64,000 nucleotides of DNA from Berghia stephanieae (GCA_034508935.3 CM067443.1:16416190-16480189), one strand, 5' to 3'; positions 24,440-36,368 are shown, counted from the stretch's first letter. The notes: generated by a model not told the origin, from the letters alone. Numbers and translations: made by a program.

Positions 24440-24685
24440 CAACTTTATACACCGCCCCCAACCCTCCAAGGGGAAATTTGTCTTCTGGGTTTGTTTGGAG
24501 GGCAGACTTACTGGATTAACTCAGACATGAGCATCAGGGCAGCTCCATTAAGTGAGCTAGTGGGGGGGGGGGGGGGGGGCGTGACTTGCCCAAGGCCACA
24601 CAGCACGGGGGTAGTCAAGCTCGGTACCTTTTGGGGTACATAACAAAGACCATACCACTGAGCCACGCTGCCCTTAATTCCAGTG
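24440..24685. repeat. CORE-SINE-like repeat with G homopolymer
   Basis: GTGACTTGCCCAAGGCCACA and CAGCACGGGG...CACTGAGCCACGCTGCC resemble the conserved CORE region and tail shared by CORE-SINEs across animals. It contains an 18-base G run at 24561-24578. A second G run lies at 24716-24728. Confidence 0.4.
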
Positions 24686-24969
24686 TGCCGCAATGGGTAC
24701 ATTTAGCTTGTGTTTGGGGGGGGGGGGGCTTCTTGACGTATCTGGACACTACAGCAACCGACATATATCAACATTATGGGAAATAATAGTGTGGTGTCAA
24801 AATGCTGGTTCCAATCTCCTTGAAAGTGTGAGTAGGTGGAAGTGGATGGGCATATATGGAGGACTGGATATATATATATTGTGCAACTGATCTTTTGGTT
24901 TTAGAGTGACGGAGTCTTATTTTGTAGCCTAACTAGATGCTGGTCGTCATTAAAGATCTTCCATCCTCA

Positions 24970-25443
24970 CACCTGGGTGGGGTTCCTGACCTTCTATAGA
25001 GGGCAAGGAGGTACTTGCTGTGTCTTCTATCCCCCTTTATCTATTTTTCAATTTCTTTCTGTCTTAGTCTTTGCTTGGAATGGATTACTTAGTTTTGTCC
25101 TGACCCTGGCTGAAGTCATTGGCTGGAAGGAAATCAGTTGAATGTTTTGTTATTGTTTTGGGAGATATTCTTTTTCCTTGCAAGTCATCTATCTGTTATG
25201 TACTATCATATTTTTTAAACTTTAAACATGATTTGTAAACATTTTTTAGTGGGGACCTGTGCTTGTGTCTGGGTGAGACATTTTGGTGCTCTCAAACAAA
25301 GTACACTGATTGTGTGCTCTTGTAATCTACTTTTGTTTCCTATTTAAACTAATTCCTATGTGTCTTACTTTTTCTTGGGTGGTTTAATTGTAATTCTAGA
25401 ATTATTTACTATCTCAATTTCTTCCTTTTTACTGGCGGAAGTA
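24970..25443 (+). repeat. Family A LINE-like repeat, fourth copy
   Basis: CTGGGTGGGGTTCCTGACCT to CTTCCTTTTTACTGGCG, then cut at the boundary with a CRE-MITE. Confidence 0.6.
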
Positions 25444-25670
25444 TAACGGACCAACACACAAATCTATATGAAACCTTGAATGTTTGTAGTCTGGTTAATA
25501 CAGTTTAGTGAGAATTACTCATAAACGTGGATGGCAAAAACCAATAAAAAAGACCGACTGACGTCAACTGCATTCTATCTATAATCTGATTGATATAGTG
25601 AGAACCAATCACCAAAATGGCCGTCTAAAACAATAACAAAGACCTGAGTGACGTCAGTTTATTCATATCC
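25440..25670 (-). repeat. Two CRE-MITE copies in tandem
   Basis: A near-full copy at 25440-25585 and a half copy at 25590-25670. Perfect TGACGTCA at 25559-25566 and 25649-25656. Confidence 0.7.
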
Positions 25671-25895
25671 ATAAATTGTCCGGAGGACTGGTTACACACT
25701 TCCAATGAGTTTTGAACTGGAGGAGATGAAGGTGTGACGTCATGACTTCTGTTTCCCATTACATTGGAAACGATACACACCAAGTCCTACCAAATGTTCT
25801 GGTGTGTACGTGGATTCCAGGTTGTTCGAGGCATTCACCAAAAAAATCTCAAATAACATGTACACATCTGGACAAATTGTCATCAAACATGCTTA

Positions 25896-26284
25896 GGCTG
25901 TAAACTGAGTGCATTCATTTTCGTCTCCGGTCGGCTCCATTTCGTGATCAACCAATGTGTCATGGACGCTATACATTTCTGTAATTTACTCGAAAACAAA
26001 CACATGAAACATACCAGCACATAAACCCACTTATAAGCTAACACGTCTTAAAAATATTAATTCATACATTTATTTAGTTAGAACTGATCATCCAAAGGTG
26101 CTCTAAAAACAATAACAATGAAACTACTTGTGTTATTTCCGTTTACTGGGAGATAACTGAAAGATATTATAATGATAGGGGTCACACACTTTGATATGAT
26201 AAAGCAAGAGACTGGCTGAGAGGAAATGTCAAACTGAGAGCAAAACGGACCTGAAAGGATAATGAATGCACTCAGTTTACAGCC
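25896..26284. mobile_element. 389-bp MITE with 24-bp perfect terminal inverted repeats
   Basis: Starts GGCTGTAAACTGAGTGCATT and ends with the exact complement. The left flank reads TTA. The target duplication is not clear. It includes a short CRE-MITE-like piece near 26090-26140. Superfamily unknown. Confidence 0.7.
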
Positions 26285-26499
26285 ATAGATATACTAAGTG
26301 AAAAATGAACACCTTGAAATGGTGTTATGTCGGAGAGGACCCAAATTTGAAAAGTGAATTTATCTTTTAAACGGAGAGGAGAATAAAGTAAATGGATGTC
26401 ACATTCACTCACTTTATTTTTTTCTCCTTTTTATTGATTCTATGCTTTTAGCTGAAAGACTCACAACATCCGCCTGCCGGATATGACGTACCACTCCGC

Positions 26500-26900
26500 A
26501 AAACTTTAAATATCTCAGTGCAACCATCACGAAAGACGCTAGAGATTCTGTTGTAGAAATAAAACAAGAATTGTGATCGCCTATCAGAATTTCCACAATC
26601 TATGACCAGTCATCTCTTCCACCAATATTAAGTTAAACACGAAACTAAAGGTTATCCAAACTTACGTTCTCTCGTCTCTCCTCTACGCGTATGAAAAATG
26701 ACAAGGAATGTCGAAACCGCCTAGAAGCTTTCGAAAGTGGTTGTACAGAAGATTGCTAAACATCAAATAGTCAGATAGAATACAAACGTAGAAGTTTTGC
26801 ATAGAATAGGGAACACCATCCAACTTGTGAAAACCATCAGAAAAGGCAAATGGCTTTTTTTGGCAAAGTGTGGCGACGAGGGCACATTGAAAGCCTAACA
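26500..26900 (+). mobile_element. LINE RT tail remnant
   Basis: Plus-strand frames read KYLSATITKDARDSVVEIKQ, then LNTKLKVIQTYVLSSLLYAY, the usual YLG-x-x-I-T-x-D-G-R and SVLLYG-x-E-T-W region of non-LTR reverse transcriptases, then RLEAF. Multiple frame changes and stops. Confidence 0.65.
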
Positions 26901-27484
26901 CTCAGTGGCTACATATATAGGTTGACGTTCCTGGTCAGTTTGAGACTGTCAACATGCAACATCTCTATAAACAAATGAGTACACGAGGGAGGCAAAGTTT
27001 AGATCATCGTGGAGTTAGATGGTTGACAACGTGCAGACATGCGCAGGCCACGCATCTCCTTCAGTTCTCCACTGCAAGTAAGTAGTAAGCCTTACATGCC
27101 CTTAAGCCCCCCATAGACGCCGACATCCGCTAGTAGCGGGACGGATGACCTATCGCTGTGACCCGATCCCTGCGTTTATCGCAGATGATTTTTGCCCACA
27201 TACGGGGAGATATTTTTTAGGCGATCGGCGATCGGGGGCGTGGCAGTATAAAAAAGTGGACAATTTTTTTCGGATTTTCGCTGTTTTCACGTCGGATTCG
27301 TGATCAGCGTCAAATTTACAAAAGGTTTGATACTAAGAACTGTGTGTTTACTCCAAAAATTGGTGAAATTAGAAATAACTTTTAATTAATAGTGAGGCTA
27401 CGATCCCAGTTACTGTCTGTTATTCTATCTTTCGTCTTGCGCACAATAGTGATTACTTCTCACTAAATTATATCAATTAGACTG

Positions 27485-27685
27485 TTGAAGGAACGAAATT
27501 GACATCATTCCACTCTTTGTTATTGTATTAAGGCAGTCATTTTGGTAATTAGTTCTCACTAAATTATATCAATCAGACTTTTAACGTTCAAGGTTACTTG
27601 TAGTTTTGTGTGACGGTACGTTATTTCCGACTGGTGGATGTTGTGAGCATTTTACCTAAACTCATAGCATCAATAACCGTCCAAG
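27485..27685 (+). repeat. CRE-MITE copy (octamer mutated to TGACATCA)
   Basis: GAAATTGACATCATTCCACT, CTCACTAAATTATATCAATC and GTTCAAGGTTACTTGTAG align with the family. Confidence 0.65.
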
Positions 27686-27712
27686 ATATTCCCATCATAT
27701 GTAGCAATAGCT

Positions 27713-27715
<3 letters not shown>

Positions 27716-27794
<79 letters not shown>

Positions 27795-27816
27795 AAGAGA
27801 AAGAGAGAACAATTTA
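27716..27816. repeat. (GA)n microsatellite
   Basis: GA run with AAAGAGAG interruptions. Confidence 0.95.
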
Positions 27817-27834
27817 CTTGCGCTATATATACCG

Positions 27835-28112
27835 CTATATTCAATAAAGGTGCTCAAATCACTTTATAAGGGTCTTTGGCCAACATAAAAACATGTTAGA
27901 CGAGACATGACTGTTAAGCGATATTGCAATTGTTTCCCGACAGAGACGACGCTGTAAACAGCGAGGTACTCATTTTAACAGTGAACAAGGTGAGAGAATG
28001 CGAGTAAAGAGCCTTTTCCAAGGACTCAATTATGCGCCACTCAGAGCGGGACTCGAATCCAGTACCGTCCGATCCAAAGGCGAGTGTCATTTCACAAGAT
28101 CACATGCATAGC
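27835..28112 (-). repeat. SINE family 1 copy
   Basis: Minus-strand copy of 12985-13305, from the GCTCAAATCACTTTATAAGG tail to the head GCGGGACTCGAATCC (complement of the B box). Confidence 0.75.
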
Positions 28113-28195
28113 CGCACAAAATAGTGATGAGAGAATAGAGTCATATGTATTGAAGGAGGAGAGAGCGGATGGAGTGAGTAAAGTTCTTGGATATT

Positions 28196-28566
28196 TATAG
28201 AAGGAACCAAATTGACGTCACTCATCTCATTGTTATTGTTTTTAGACACCCATTTTTATGATTAGTTCTCATTAAAATATATCAGACTATAACGTTCAAG
28301 ATTCCATGTAGATCTTTGGCTGGAGTGATATTTCTGGCTGGCGGACTTTGTGAGTATTTTAATTTAACACATAGCATCAATAGAAGGAATGAATTGGACG
28401 TTAGGCAACCCGTTGTTATTGCTTTTAGACAGCATTTTATAATTAACTTATCACTAAGTTATATCAATCAGACAATGAACGTTCGCGTTTGCAGTTTTGT
28501 GTGTTAATATGTTATACCCCGATGGAGATGTCGTGAGTATTTTTCCAATACGCATAACATCCATAC
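28196..28566 (+). repeat. Two CRE-MITE copies head-to-tail
   Basis: 28196-28382 and 28383-28566 share ATCAATAGAAGGAA at the joint. The first has TGACGTCA (28214-28221); the second is mutated (TGGACGTTA). Confidence 0.7.
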
Positions 28567-28614
28567 ATTTGCAATCCGATTTAAGTTTAAAAGCAACGTA
28601 GACCACGGAAATTT

Positions 28615-28778
<164 letters not shown>

Positions 28779-28847
28779 TAAAACAAATCGACAGTGTTCC
28801 CGTGGCAGGTGAAACGGGTACTCCTCGGGAGTACTCGCATTCGCACC

Positions 28848-28922
28848 CCCCCCCCCCCAACCACCACCGCCACCACACACACGCACACAGCTCTTTTTTT
28901 TTTTTTGGGGGGGGGGGGGGGG
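28848..28922. repeat. C, CA, T and G homopolymer cluster
   Basis: C run, CCACCA, CACACACG, T run, then an 18-base G run. Confidence 0.9.
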
Positions 28923-29239
28923 CGTTGTTTGTAGAGTATAATTCAGGGTTACAATGCCCACCCCCGTCATCACGTATTCAAGGCTTTTTGGCATCTGCCA
29001 ATCCCAAATGTCTGTGTCAAGGTCGACCGTCATGTCGCGTCAACGGGTGAGGAGGAAAAAAAAAAAAAAAAAGAACTGGCATATTATTATATCATTACAT
29101 TGAAAATTATGAAAACTATTTTTTATTTTGTATGAAATCCTTTATAAATTTTACGATGATCAAGAACGAAACTTTTGCCATCTACCTCTTCCTGGCGCAA
29201 CATTTATAAAAATATTATTAAAAAAAATAATAACACAGC

Positions 29240-29545
29240 ATTTATTTGGCGCAATATCCACGTGCTCAAAGCGCTTTACAAGGGGTCCCAAGGCAACAGC
29301 AATATTAAACTTGAAAGACGAGACATGACGCCTGTCAGGCGATGTGACATTTTTTCCTAACAAATTCAACGAACGGCCATTTACTCATTTTACACCTGAG
29401 TACGGTGAGAAAATGTGAGTAAAGAGCATTTTCCAAGTACTCAACTCTGCGCAACGCAGAGCGGGTCTCGAAACCTGAACCTTCCGATCTGGAAGCGAGA
29501 GTCATACCACAAAACAGGGAGGAGCACTGTTCTGTCGGCCACATA
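29240..29545 (-). repeat. SINE family 1 copy
   Basis: Minus-strand copy: AAAGCGCTTTACAAGGGGTC to GCGGGTCTCGAAACCTGAAC. Confidence 0.75.
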
Positions 29546-29896
29546 ACCTCAATATTAATTAAATTTTATTTCTAATTTCATCAATTTTTGGAGTAAAAAC
29601 ATAGTTCTTGGTATCAAACCTATTGTAAATTCGACGCTGATCACGAATCTCACGTCAAAACAACGAAAATCCGAAAAAAATTGTCCAATTTTTTATACTG
29701 CCACGCCCCCGATCGCCGATCGCCTCGAAAAATATTAAGCAAAGCGGGCTTTGCGAGCGATGGACCGTACCTAGGTTTATCGGCCAGGTATTTGGCCACA
29801 CACATTGCGTTTTCACCCCGGTTTGCCTGATCGGGGTCTGGACCAGGATCATATCCGGGCGTGTATGGAGCCTTTTACAGAGAGAACGTAAACATG

Positions 29897-29945
29897 GTAT
29901 TGCGCATGCGTCTCTCGTCCTCGCTTCCGGTGAAATCGCGCGGTT
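29897..29945 (+). promoter_or_regulatory. Candidate CpG-type promoter with NRF1 and ETS sites
   Basis: TGCGCATGCG (29901-29910) is a perfect NRF1 palindrome and GCTTCCGGT (29923-29931) a perfect ETS-family site, 13 bases apart in an otherwise AT-rich window. This pairing is typical of animal housekeeping promoters lacking a TATA box. It starts just outside the composite element. A short candidate first exon follows 310 bases downstream. Confidence 0.5.
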
Positions 29946-30259
29946 AGTTAAATCGTTTCTCAGCGATCTTTAAGTTTTATCGAACCGTGTGTTTAATTTG
30001 AAACATTTTTTCTCACCCCAATAACATTATATTTTAAAGCTTGAAAATATTTTTCATTCTTTAATTCTTTTAGTGAAATCTCCTTAACCAAAGGAAAGAT
30101 ATCCTTAGTTTTTAAAGTTTGTGGTCTATACGGTGCGAAAGTTTGGTTAGTGCACCTTCGTTTTTACAACTTCTGCTGTAGTGCCGTTTAACATCACTAA
30201 TAGGCCTACCACCACCGTGCCCTCCGCCGACTTCCTTATTGGCATTTTTGACGTATATC

Positions 30260-30278
30260 ATGGTGCACAGACCAAGAG
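30260..30278 (+). CDS. Candidate short first coding exon (MVHRPR + 1 base)
   Basis: ATG in TATATCATGG context, six codons, then donor GTAAGA in phase 1. It fits a 5' UTR starting near the NRF1/ETS promoter. No partner exon in phase 1 is certain. The nearest phase-1 acceptors I can propose are at 36514 and 41616. Speculative. Confidence 0.25.
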
Positions 30279-30342
30279 GTAAGATTGTGGTTTATTTGGG
30301 AACTTGGTGTTCTTATAACTGACATTTAAAAAAAATTAAACT

Positions 30343-30637
30343 TTTATAAAGAGCAATATCCACTGAAAGCACTCAACGCGCTTTACAAGGTGTCTCAAGC
30401 CAACAGCAATACTTAACACGTAGGAAGAGTCATGACGCCTGTTAGGCGATATTACAAATTTCCTGATAGAGATAACGCTGTTAACGGCCAAGTACTCATT
30501 TTACACCTGAGTACGGTAAGAGACTGTGAGTAAAGAGCCTGCTCCAGGGACTTAACTATGCACCGCTCGAGACTCAAACCCAGGAGCTTCCAATCCAAAG
30601 GCGAGTGTCATTCCACTATGCCACATAACCGCAGATA
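30343..30637 (-). repeat. SINE family 1 copy
   Basis: ATCCACTGAAAGCACTCAAC tail to CGAGTGTCATTCCACTATG head, minus orientation. Confidence 0.75.
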
Positions 30638-30936
30638 ATGTTAATTGGATACCGCTTTAACTTTTACATAGGCTATAATAATGCAAAATATTAAATCTTA
30701 GGGGGAAATATTTTCATACAAAATTGGGTCTTAACTTTGTGCTTTGAAAAATCTCTTTTTTTTTTCATACTACACCCGTAACAAAATTTTTCAGTACTTA
30801 CTTAAAAACGTGGCCCTTTCCGAGCTGAGAAATTTTACCGATATTTTGTTAGCCATATGTCTTAAGTTGATCAAGAGAAGTAGCAGCCATTTTTTATGTT
30901 ACCATAATTTCTTACACAATGTTGCCAAGAAATAAA

Positions 30937-31150
<214 letters not shown>

Positions 31151-31189
31151 CTAGTACTTTTATTTTATTTGTTTTCCACGTTAATTTGT

Positions 31190-31260
31190 GTATTATTGTG
31201 CTGACGAAGGGTTTGTATCCGAAACGTCCCTTGTCTGTATCGTTCCTATAGGAAGCCTCT
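31190..31260 (+). repeat. Penelope-type terminal fragment with hammerhead-like core
   Basis: CTGACGA (31201-31207), GGG TTTGTA TCC stem-loop, GAAAC (31221-31225), followed by GTCCCTTGTCTGTATCGTTC. The same block is reversed at 59.63-59.68 kb. Confidence 0.5.
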
Positions 31261-31689
31261 CCATTTTCACTCTGTCGTTACTATATTCACAATCACAGGC
31301 AGCCCTACCGTTTTCAACTATAATGGTAAATAATGCTGCAGAATCGAGTGTTGTTTCGCTATCATGACTAATAAAGGTAAACAAATCATTAACTCTCATT
31401 TATTATGGAAAGTTTTGTGTTATGTCTACTTTGGGTTAAAGCACGCTTCGTCATTTCAAGGACACCTAAGCTTTCTCCAGGTGACCTTACTTGTAACTTG
31501 AAAGCGGCGTGAGACGAGGACGAAAGACGTATGCGCAAAACCACAACGACAAGTTGGGTTTTCCAAGTCTGGTGGTCGAGTGAACTGGATTGCCAGATTT
31601 ATTTTGTAAAAGATTCCAACCAAGTCACAGAAAATGCCAAAAGGTCTTTTAAAAATTGACTTTTTCGGCCATCACTTATTTTCTTCTAA

Positions 31690-31885
31690 TGAGCACGTAT
31701 ATAGCTGGTATGAAGTTGACGTCACTCGGTATTTGTTATTGCTTTTTTGCCATCCGCGTTTATAAGTAATTCTTACTAAACTGTATTAACAAGACTACGT
31801 TACACATACGTTTTGTGTGTTGGCCCGTTATACTTCCGGGTGGTAATGTTGTGAAATTCTTAGCCAAGTGCATACTATCAATAAG
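31690..31885 (+). repeat. CRE-MITE copy
   Basis: TGACGTCA at 31717-31724, GTTATTGCTTTTTTGCCATC, CTAAACTGTATTAACAAGAC, CCAAGTGCATACTATCA end. Confidence 0.75.
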
Positions 31886-31948
31886 TTGAAGTAAATATTT
31901 TCTTTATGAGTGTCTTGATTTATAAAAGATTAAATCACGTCTTGTAAG

Positions 31949-32170
<222 letters not shown>

Positions 32171-32250
32171 AATTTGTCATTTAGTTACACTAGTTACAAC
32201 GTTATATGATAACTATAACATTGAACAGATATTTAACTCCTACTTATTTT

Positions 32251-32289
32251 CTCTCTCTCTCTCTCTCACTCTACTCTCTCTCTCTCTCA

Positions 32290-32327
<38 letters not shown>

Positions 32328-32345
32328 TCCTCTCTTTCTTTCACG
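32251..32345. repeat. (TC)n microsatellite
   Basis: CT runs with ACTCT interruptions. Confidence 0.95.
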
Positions 32346-32715
32346 CGTGCGATATACACAACATAAACATATTGATTTCATTTTTAATTCGTTACATTTG
32401 TGGAAATTCGACACCAAATATTATCATCATTATCAATTGGTCATGGGTCTATCAAACGAGTTAAATTAAGTTGATTACAATAATAAATGTAAAAAAAAAT
32501 GATCATAAATGCCGAATTGGCAAACCCCGTTTCTCAATACTAAATTGCTTTTTAAAAAATACGCCTTTAATGGAATTTGGCGTTAAATCTTTAAACTGGC
32601 ATCCCTTGCGTAAGCGTATTTGTAACTCTTTTGTTTGAGCTCGCTGACGCAAAACCGTCGTTGCTTACTGTTGTCAAGACGCCAGATTTAGATTTCCCCT
32701 TAATGTTATAAATAG

Positions 32716-32885
32716 AAAAGAGAAGGAGATTTTAACGTTCATGAAGAAATGAACAACAAGAATGACAACAGCGACACAGAAGGAGCTTTTAACATTCGTG
32801 AAGAAACGAATAACAAGAATGACAACACTGACAGAGAAGGAAATTTTAACATTCAAGAAGAAATGAGTAACAAGAATGATAACAA
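32716..32885 (+). CDS. Candidate exon with three 22-residue repeats
   Basis: Acceptor ATAAATAG and donor AA|GTAAGT. The frame reads KREGDFNVHEEMNNKNDNSD, then near-identical repeats with TEGAFNIREETNNKND and REGNFNIQEEMSNKND. The 66-base unit is conserved as protein, and changes are mostly third-position or conservative. The same repeat reappears at 36.52-36.73 kb. No known domain; acidic and Asn-rich, likely unstructured. If the donor is skipped the frame ends at TAA at 32887. Confidence 0.4.
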
Positions 32886-33189
32886 GTAAGTTAGATCACA
32901 GACTGTGAGTTAGATAGCAACACGGATATTATTGTAACTGTTTCTATATTTACTAGGAGTTGTTTTACGTCATATGTTATCAAGCATTCGCATTTTAGAA
33001 AGTTTCAAAAGTAATTAATTTTATCATTGTTCGTTACTTACTATGTTAAAAATAGAAAAAGGCAATTATATCGACTAGTTGATGAAACTATACAAGATAC
33101 CTCAAAAGACATTCAGTACATTGAGGTACGATGGATGACATGTAGACAGGTAGATGTTACATATTAATAGTCGTAATTTTAGCATTAGT

Positions 33190-33202
33190 AGAAGCAGTAG
33201 TG

Positions 33203-33290
<88 letters not shown>

Positions 33291-33329
33291 CAGTAGTTTA
33301 GTGGTAGTAGTAGTAGTGGTAGTAGTAGT

Positions 33330-33367
<38 letters not shown>

Positions 33368-33377
33368 TTTAGTAGTA

Positions 33378-33426
<49 letters not shown>

Positions 33427-33470
33427 TATAGTAGTAGCAGTAGTAGTAGTAGTAGTAGTAGTAGTAGTTT

Positions 33471-33518
<48 letters not shown>

Positions 33519-33742
33519 TGGTAGTAGTAGTAGTAGTAGTAGTAGTAATGTAGTATAGTAGTAGTAGTAGTAGTAGTAGTAGTTAGTAGTAGTATAGTAG
33601 TAGTAGTAGTATAGTAGTGTAGTAGTAGTAGTAGTGTAGTTAGTAGTAGTAGTGTAGTGTAGTAGTAGATAGTAGTAGTAGTAGTAGTAGTAAGTAGTAG
33701 TGTAGTAGTGTAGTAGTAGCAGGTAGTAGTAGTAGTAGTAGT

Positions 33743-33778
<36 letters not shown>

Positions 33779-33910
33779 TAGTAGTAGTACAGTTAGTAGT
33801 AGTAGTAGTTAGTATAGTAGTAGTAGTGTAGTAGTAGTAGTAGTAGTAACAGTGGTGAGTAGTAGTAGTAGTTAGTAGTAGTAGTAGTAGTAGTTAGTAG
33901 TAGTAGTAGT

Positions 33911-33962
<52 letters not shown>

Positions 33963-33993
33963 TAGTAGTGTAGTAGTAGTAGTAGTAGTAGTT

Positions 33994-34067
<74 letters not shown>

Positions 34068-34072
34068 GTAGT

Positions 34073-34109
<37 letters not shown>

Positions 34110-34147
34110 TAGTAGTAGTAGTAGTAGTATGTAGTAGTAGTAGTAAT

Positions 34148-34204
<57 letters not shown>

Positions 34205-34214
34205 TGTTAGTAGT

Positions 34215-34252
<38 letters not shown>

Positions 34253-34272
34253 CAGTGAGTAGTAGTGAGTTT

Positions 34273-34314
<42 letters not shown>

Positions 34315-34362
34315 TAGTGTAGTAGTAGTAGTAGGTAGTAGTAGTTAGTAGTAGTAGGTAGT

Positions 34363-34397
<35 letters not shown>

Positions 34398-34423
34398 TAG
34401 TAGTAGTAGTAGTAGTAGTAGTA

Positions 34424-34488
<65 letters not shown>

Positions 34489-34590
34489 TAGTAGTTGTAT
34501 GTGTAGTAGTAGTAGTTAGTATGTAGTAGTAGGTAGTAGATAGTAGTAGTAGTAGTAGTATGTATGTAGTAGTAGTGTAGTTGAGAGATA
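33190..34590. repeat. 1.4-kb irregular (GTA)n array
   Basis: GTA units with very frequent single-base losses or gains (TAGTGTAG, TAGTTAG, TAGGTAG) from about 33580 on, while the first 300 bases are nearly perfect. The 286-residue antisense frame is an artefact. Confidence 0.95.
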
Positions 34591-34653
34591 GAGAGATAGA
34601 TGGATAGAGTAGAGAGATAGAGAATAGAGAGAAGAAGAAAGAGAGAGAGAGAG

Positions 34654-34717
<64 letters not shown>

Positions 34718-34739
34718 GAGGGGAAGGGGGGGGGGGGGA
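34590..34739. repeat. GATA/GA repeat ending in a G run
   Basis: GAGATAGAGAGATAGATGG, (GA)n, GGAGGAGGGG, then G homopolymer. Confidence 0.9.
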
Positions 34740-34757
34740 TTCCATCGGTCTCATGTC

Positions 34758-34902
34758 ATGGTGGACAAAACTCCAATAATTCCTCCATTTATTGTGAAAA
34801 CAACATTTACAACATTCAAGACTTACGTGTTTGGTGGAACTACATCCATTGATCTTAACCCTCTTCTTACCAGCTACAAAAGAAATCCTTACATTTGTTA
34901 CG
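34758..34902 (+). CDS. Candidate exon, MVDKTPIIPP...
   Basis: An ATG-initiated frame encodes MVDKTPIIPPFIVKTTFTTF, then GGTTSIDLNPLLTSYKRNPY and ICY, followed by GTAAAA in phase 1. Splicing to the phase-1 acceptor at 41616 would give ...ICYVIPECELIF. The GSTSIDL-x-PLL-x-x-x-x-x-NPY pattern looks like an upstream strand of the orphan family encoded at 41.6 kb, from memory only. A simple-repeat tract directly upstream leaves the acceptor or promoter unclear. Confidence 0.4.
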
Positions 34903-35831
34903 GTAAAATGAAGTTTTATTCTACCCTCTCCCTAAATAGTAACGCGTATTAATTTCATGTTTGCAATGATAATTTGTGACGTCAGATTATCAATCGTAAA
35001 TTTCACTTAAAAATTTGATTCTTTAAACAGAAGGAATATTTTATCTAGATCAGTGTTTTTGAACATGTCTTTTATTCAAAGACGACGAAATCAGAATCGA
35101 TTGAGGGTAGAATAAAATATTTCTTACACTCTTGCTTTTTGAATTTGAACTCTTATCCCAATGCAGACTCGCAAGCTCGTGCAGCGGTTGGAAATACGTC
35201 TGGAATTAAAAAATAAACAAGAGTGTAAGAATCGTATATTCTTATTTTGATTTGTTTCAATAAGAATTTGATGTAATAAGTTTTAGAACTTCTTTTGTAA
35301 ACAAAAATATTCTAAGCACGCTTTTAGAATTTGTTAAAAAAAATTTCTAGTGTTTGGTAGACCCTCGGATATCACTTCAGTTAAATGACCATCTGAAACC
35401 CGACACCTCCCCTCCACACCCCCCCCCCCCCCAAAAAAAAAATGAATAAAAAAACAATAACAAAGCAAACAAATAATCAAATCTTAAAATTTTGGTTAAA
35501 ATCTCGTCTTCAATGGAAGAAACCCTCATCTTGTCAAAAACTCTCAAACACCCGGGAATTGTTTCACGTTTCTTAAAACCCAGATGTTTGAGAGTTTTTT
35601 TTTTTTTTTTGATATGATAAAGTCAATTTGAGGACAATGCATTTGTCCATAATGTCTAAATATGTAATTTCAGAGCTCTGCACAATGTGCATCCAGCGAT
35701 ACGAGCCAATGAAAATGGCCAAAGCCCTCTTGCCGCTTCGCATTAGGTATTTTTGCTGCATAAATAAACCAAAACATTCTTGAATATTAAGTATCATTTT
35801 AATAATGCAAATTATGCCCACCCTGAGTTTT

Positions 35832-35945
35832 CAACAACAACAACAACAAAATCATCAACAACAACGAAAACAACAACGACAACGACAACAACAAAAACAA
35901 CAAAATAATAGTAATAATAATAATAATATATAATAATAATATATA
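35832..35945. repeat. (AAC)n then (AAT)n microsatellite
   Basis: ACAACAACAAC with GAC variants, then AATAATAATAT. Confidence 0.9.
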
Positions 35946-35966
35946 ATAAATAATGATTAAACCTAA

Positions 35967-36151
35967 TATAGATAGTATGCAGATGACGTCACTCAGGCCT
36001 TTGTTATTGTTTTGCCATCCGCGTTTGTGAGTTGTTCTCACTAAACTGTATAACCCGACTATAAAGATCATGGTTACACAAGTTTTGTGTTGTCCGTTAT
36101 ACTTCGGATGGCAATGTTGTGAACTCCTTGGCCAAGCGCATTCTATCTATA
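35967..36151 (+). mobile_element. CRE-MITE, complete 185-bp copy with TIRs
   Basis: Starts TATAGATAGTATGC and ends with GCATTCTATCTATA (13 of 14 pair). TGACGTCA at 35984-35991. The best copy to define the family. Confidence 0.75.
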
Positions 36152-36229
36152 CAAAAATAGTAATGATAATAGTGAAATGTACTGCATTGAAGACGACGAC
36201 GACAATCAGATAACAACGATGATGATAAA

Positions 36230-36268
36230 ATACCGTTGCTGTTGATGATGATGTGATGATGATGATGA

Positions 36269-36348
<80 letters not shown>

Positions 36349-36368
36349 TGATGATGATGATGAGGATG
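36230..36368. repeat. (GAT)n microsatellite
   Basis: GATGAT units with single-base slips. Confidence 0.95.

Noticed and set aside
33894-34754. 286-codon minus-strand ORF (poly-Thr/Leu/Tyr)
   Set aside because: Pure translation of irregular GTA and GA repeats with no conserved content.
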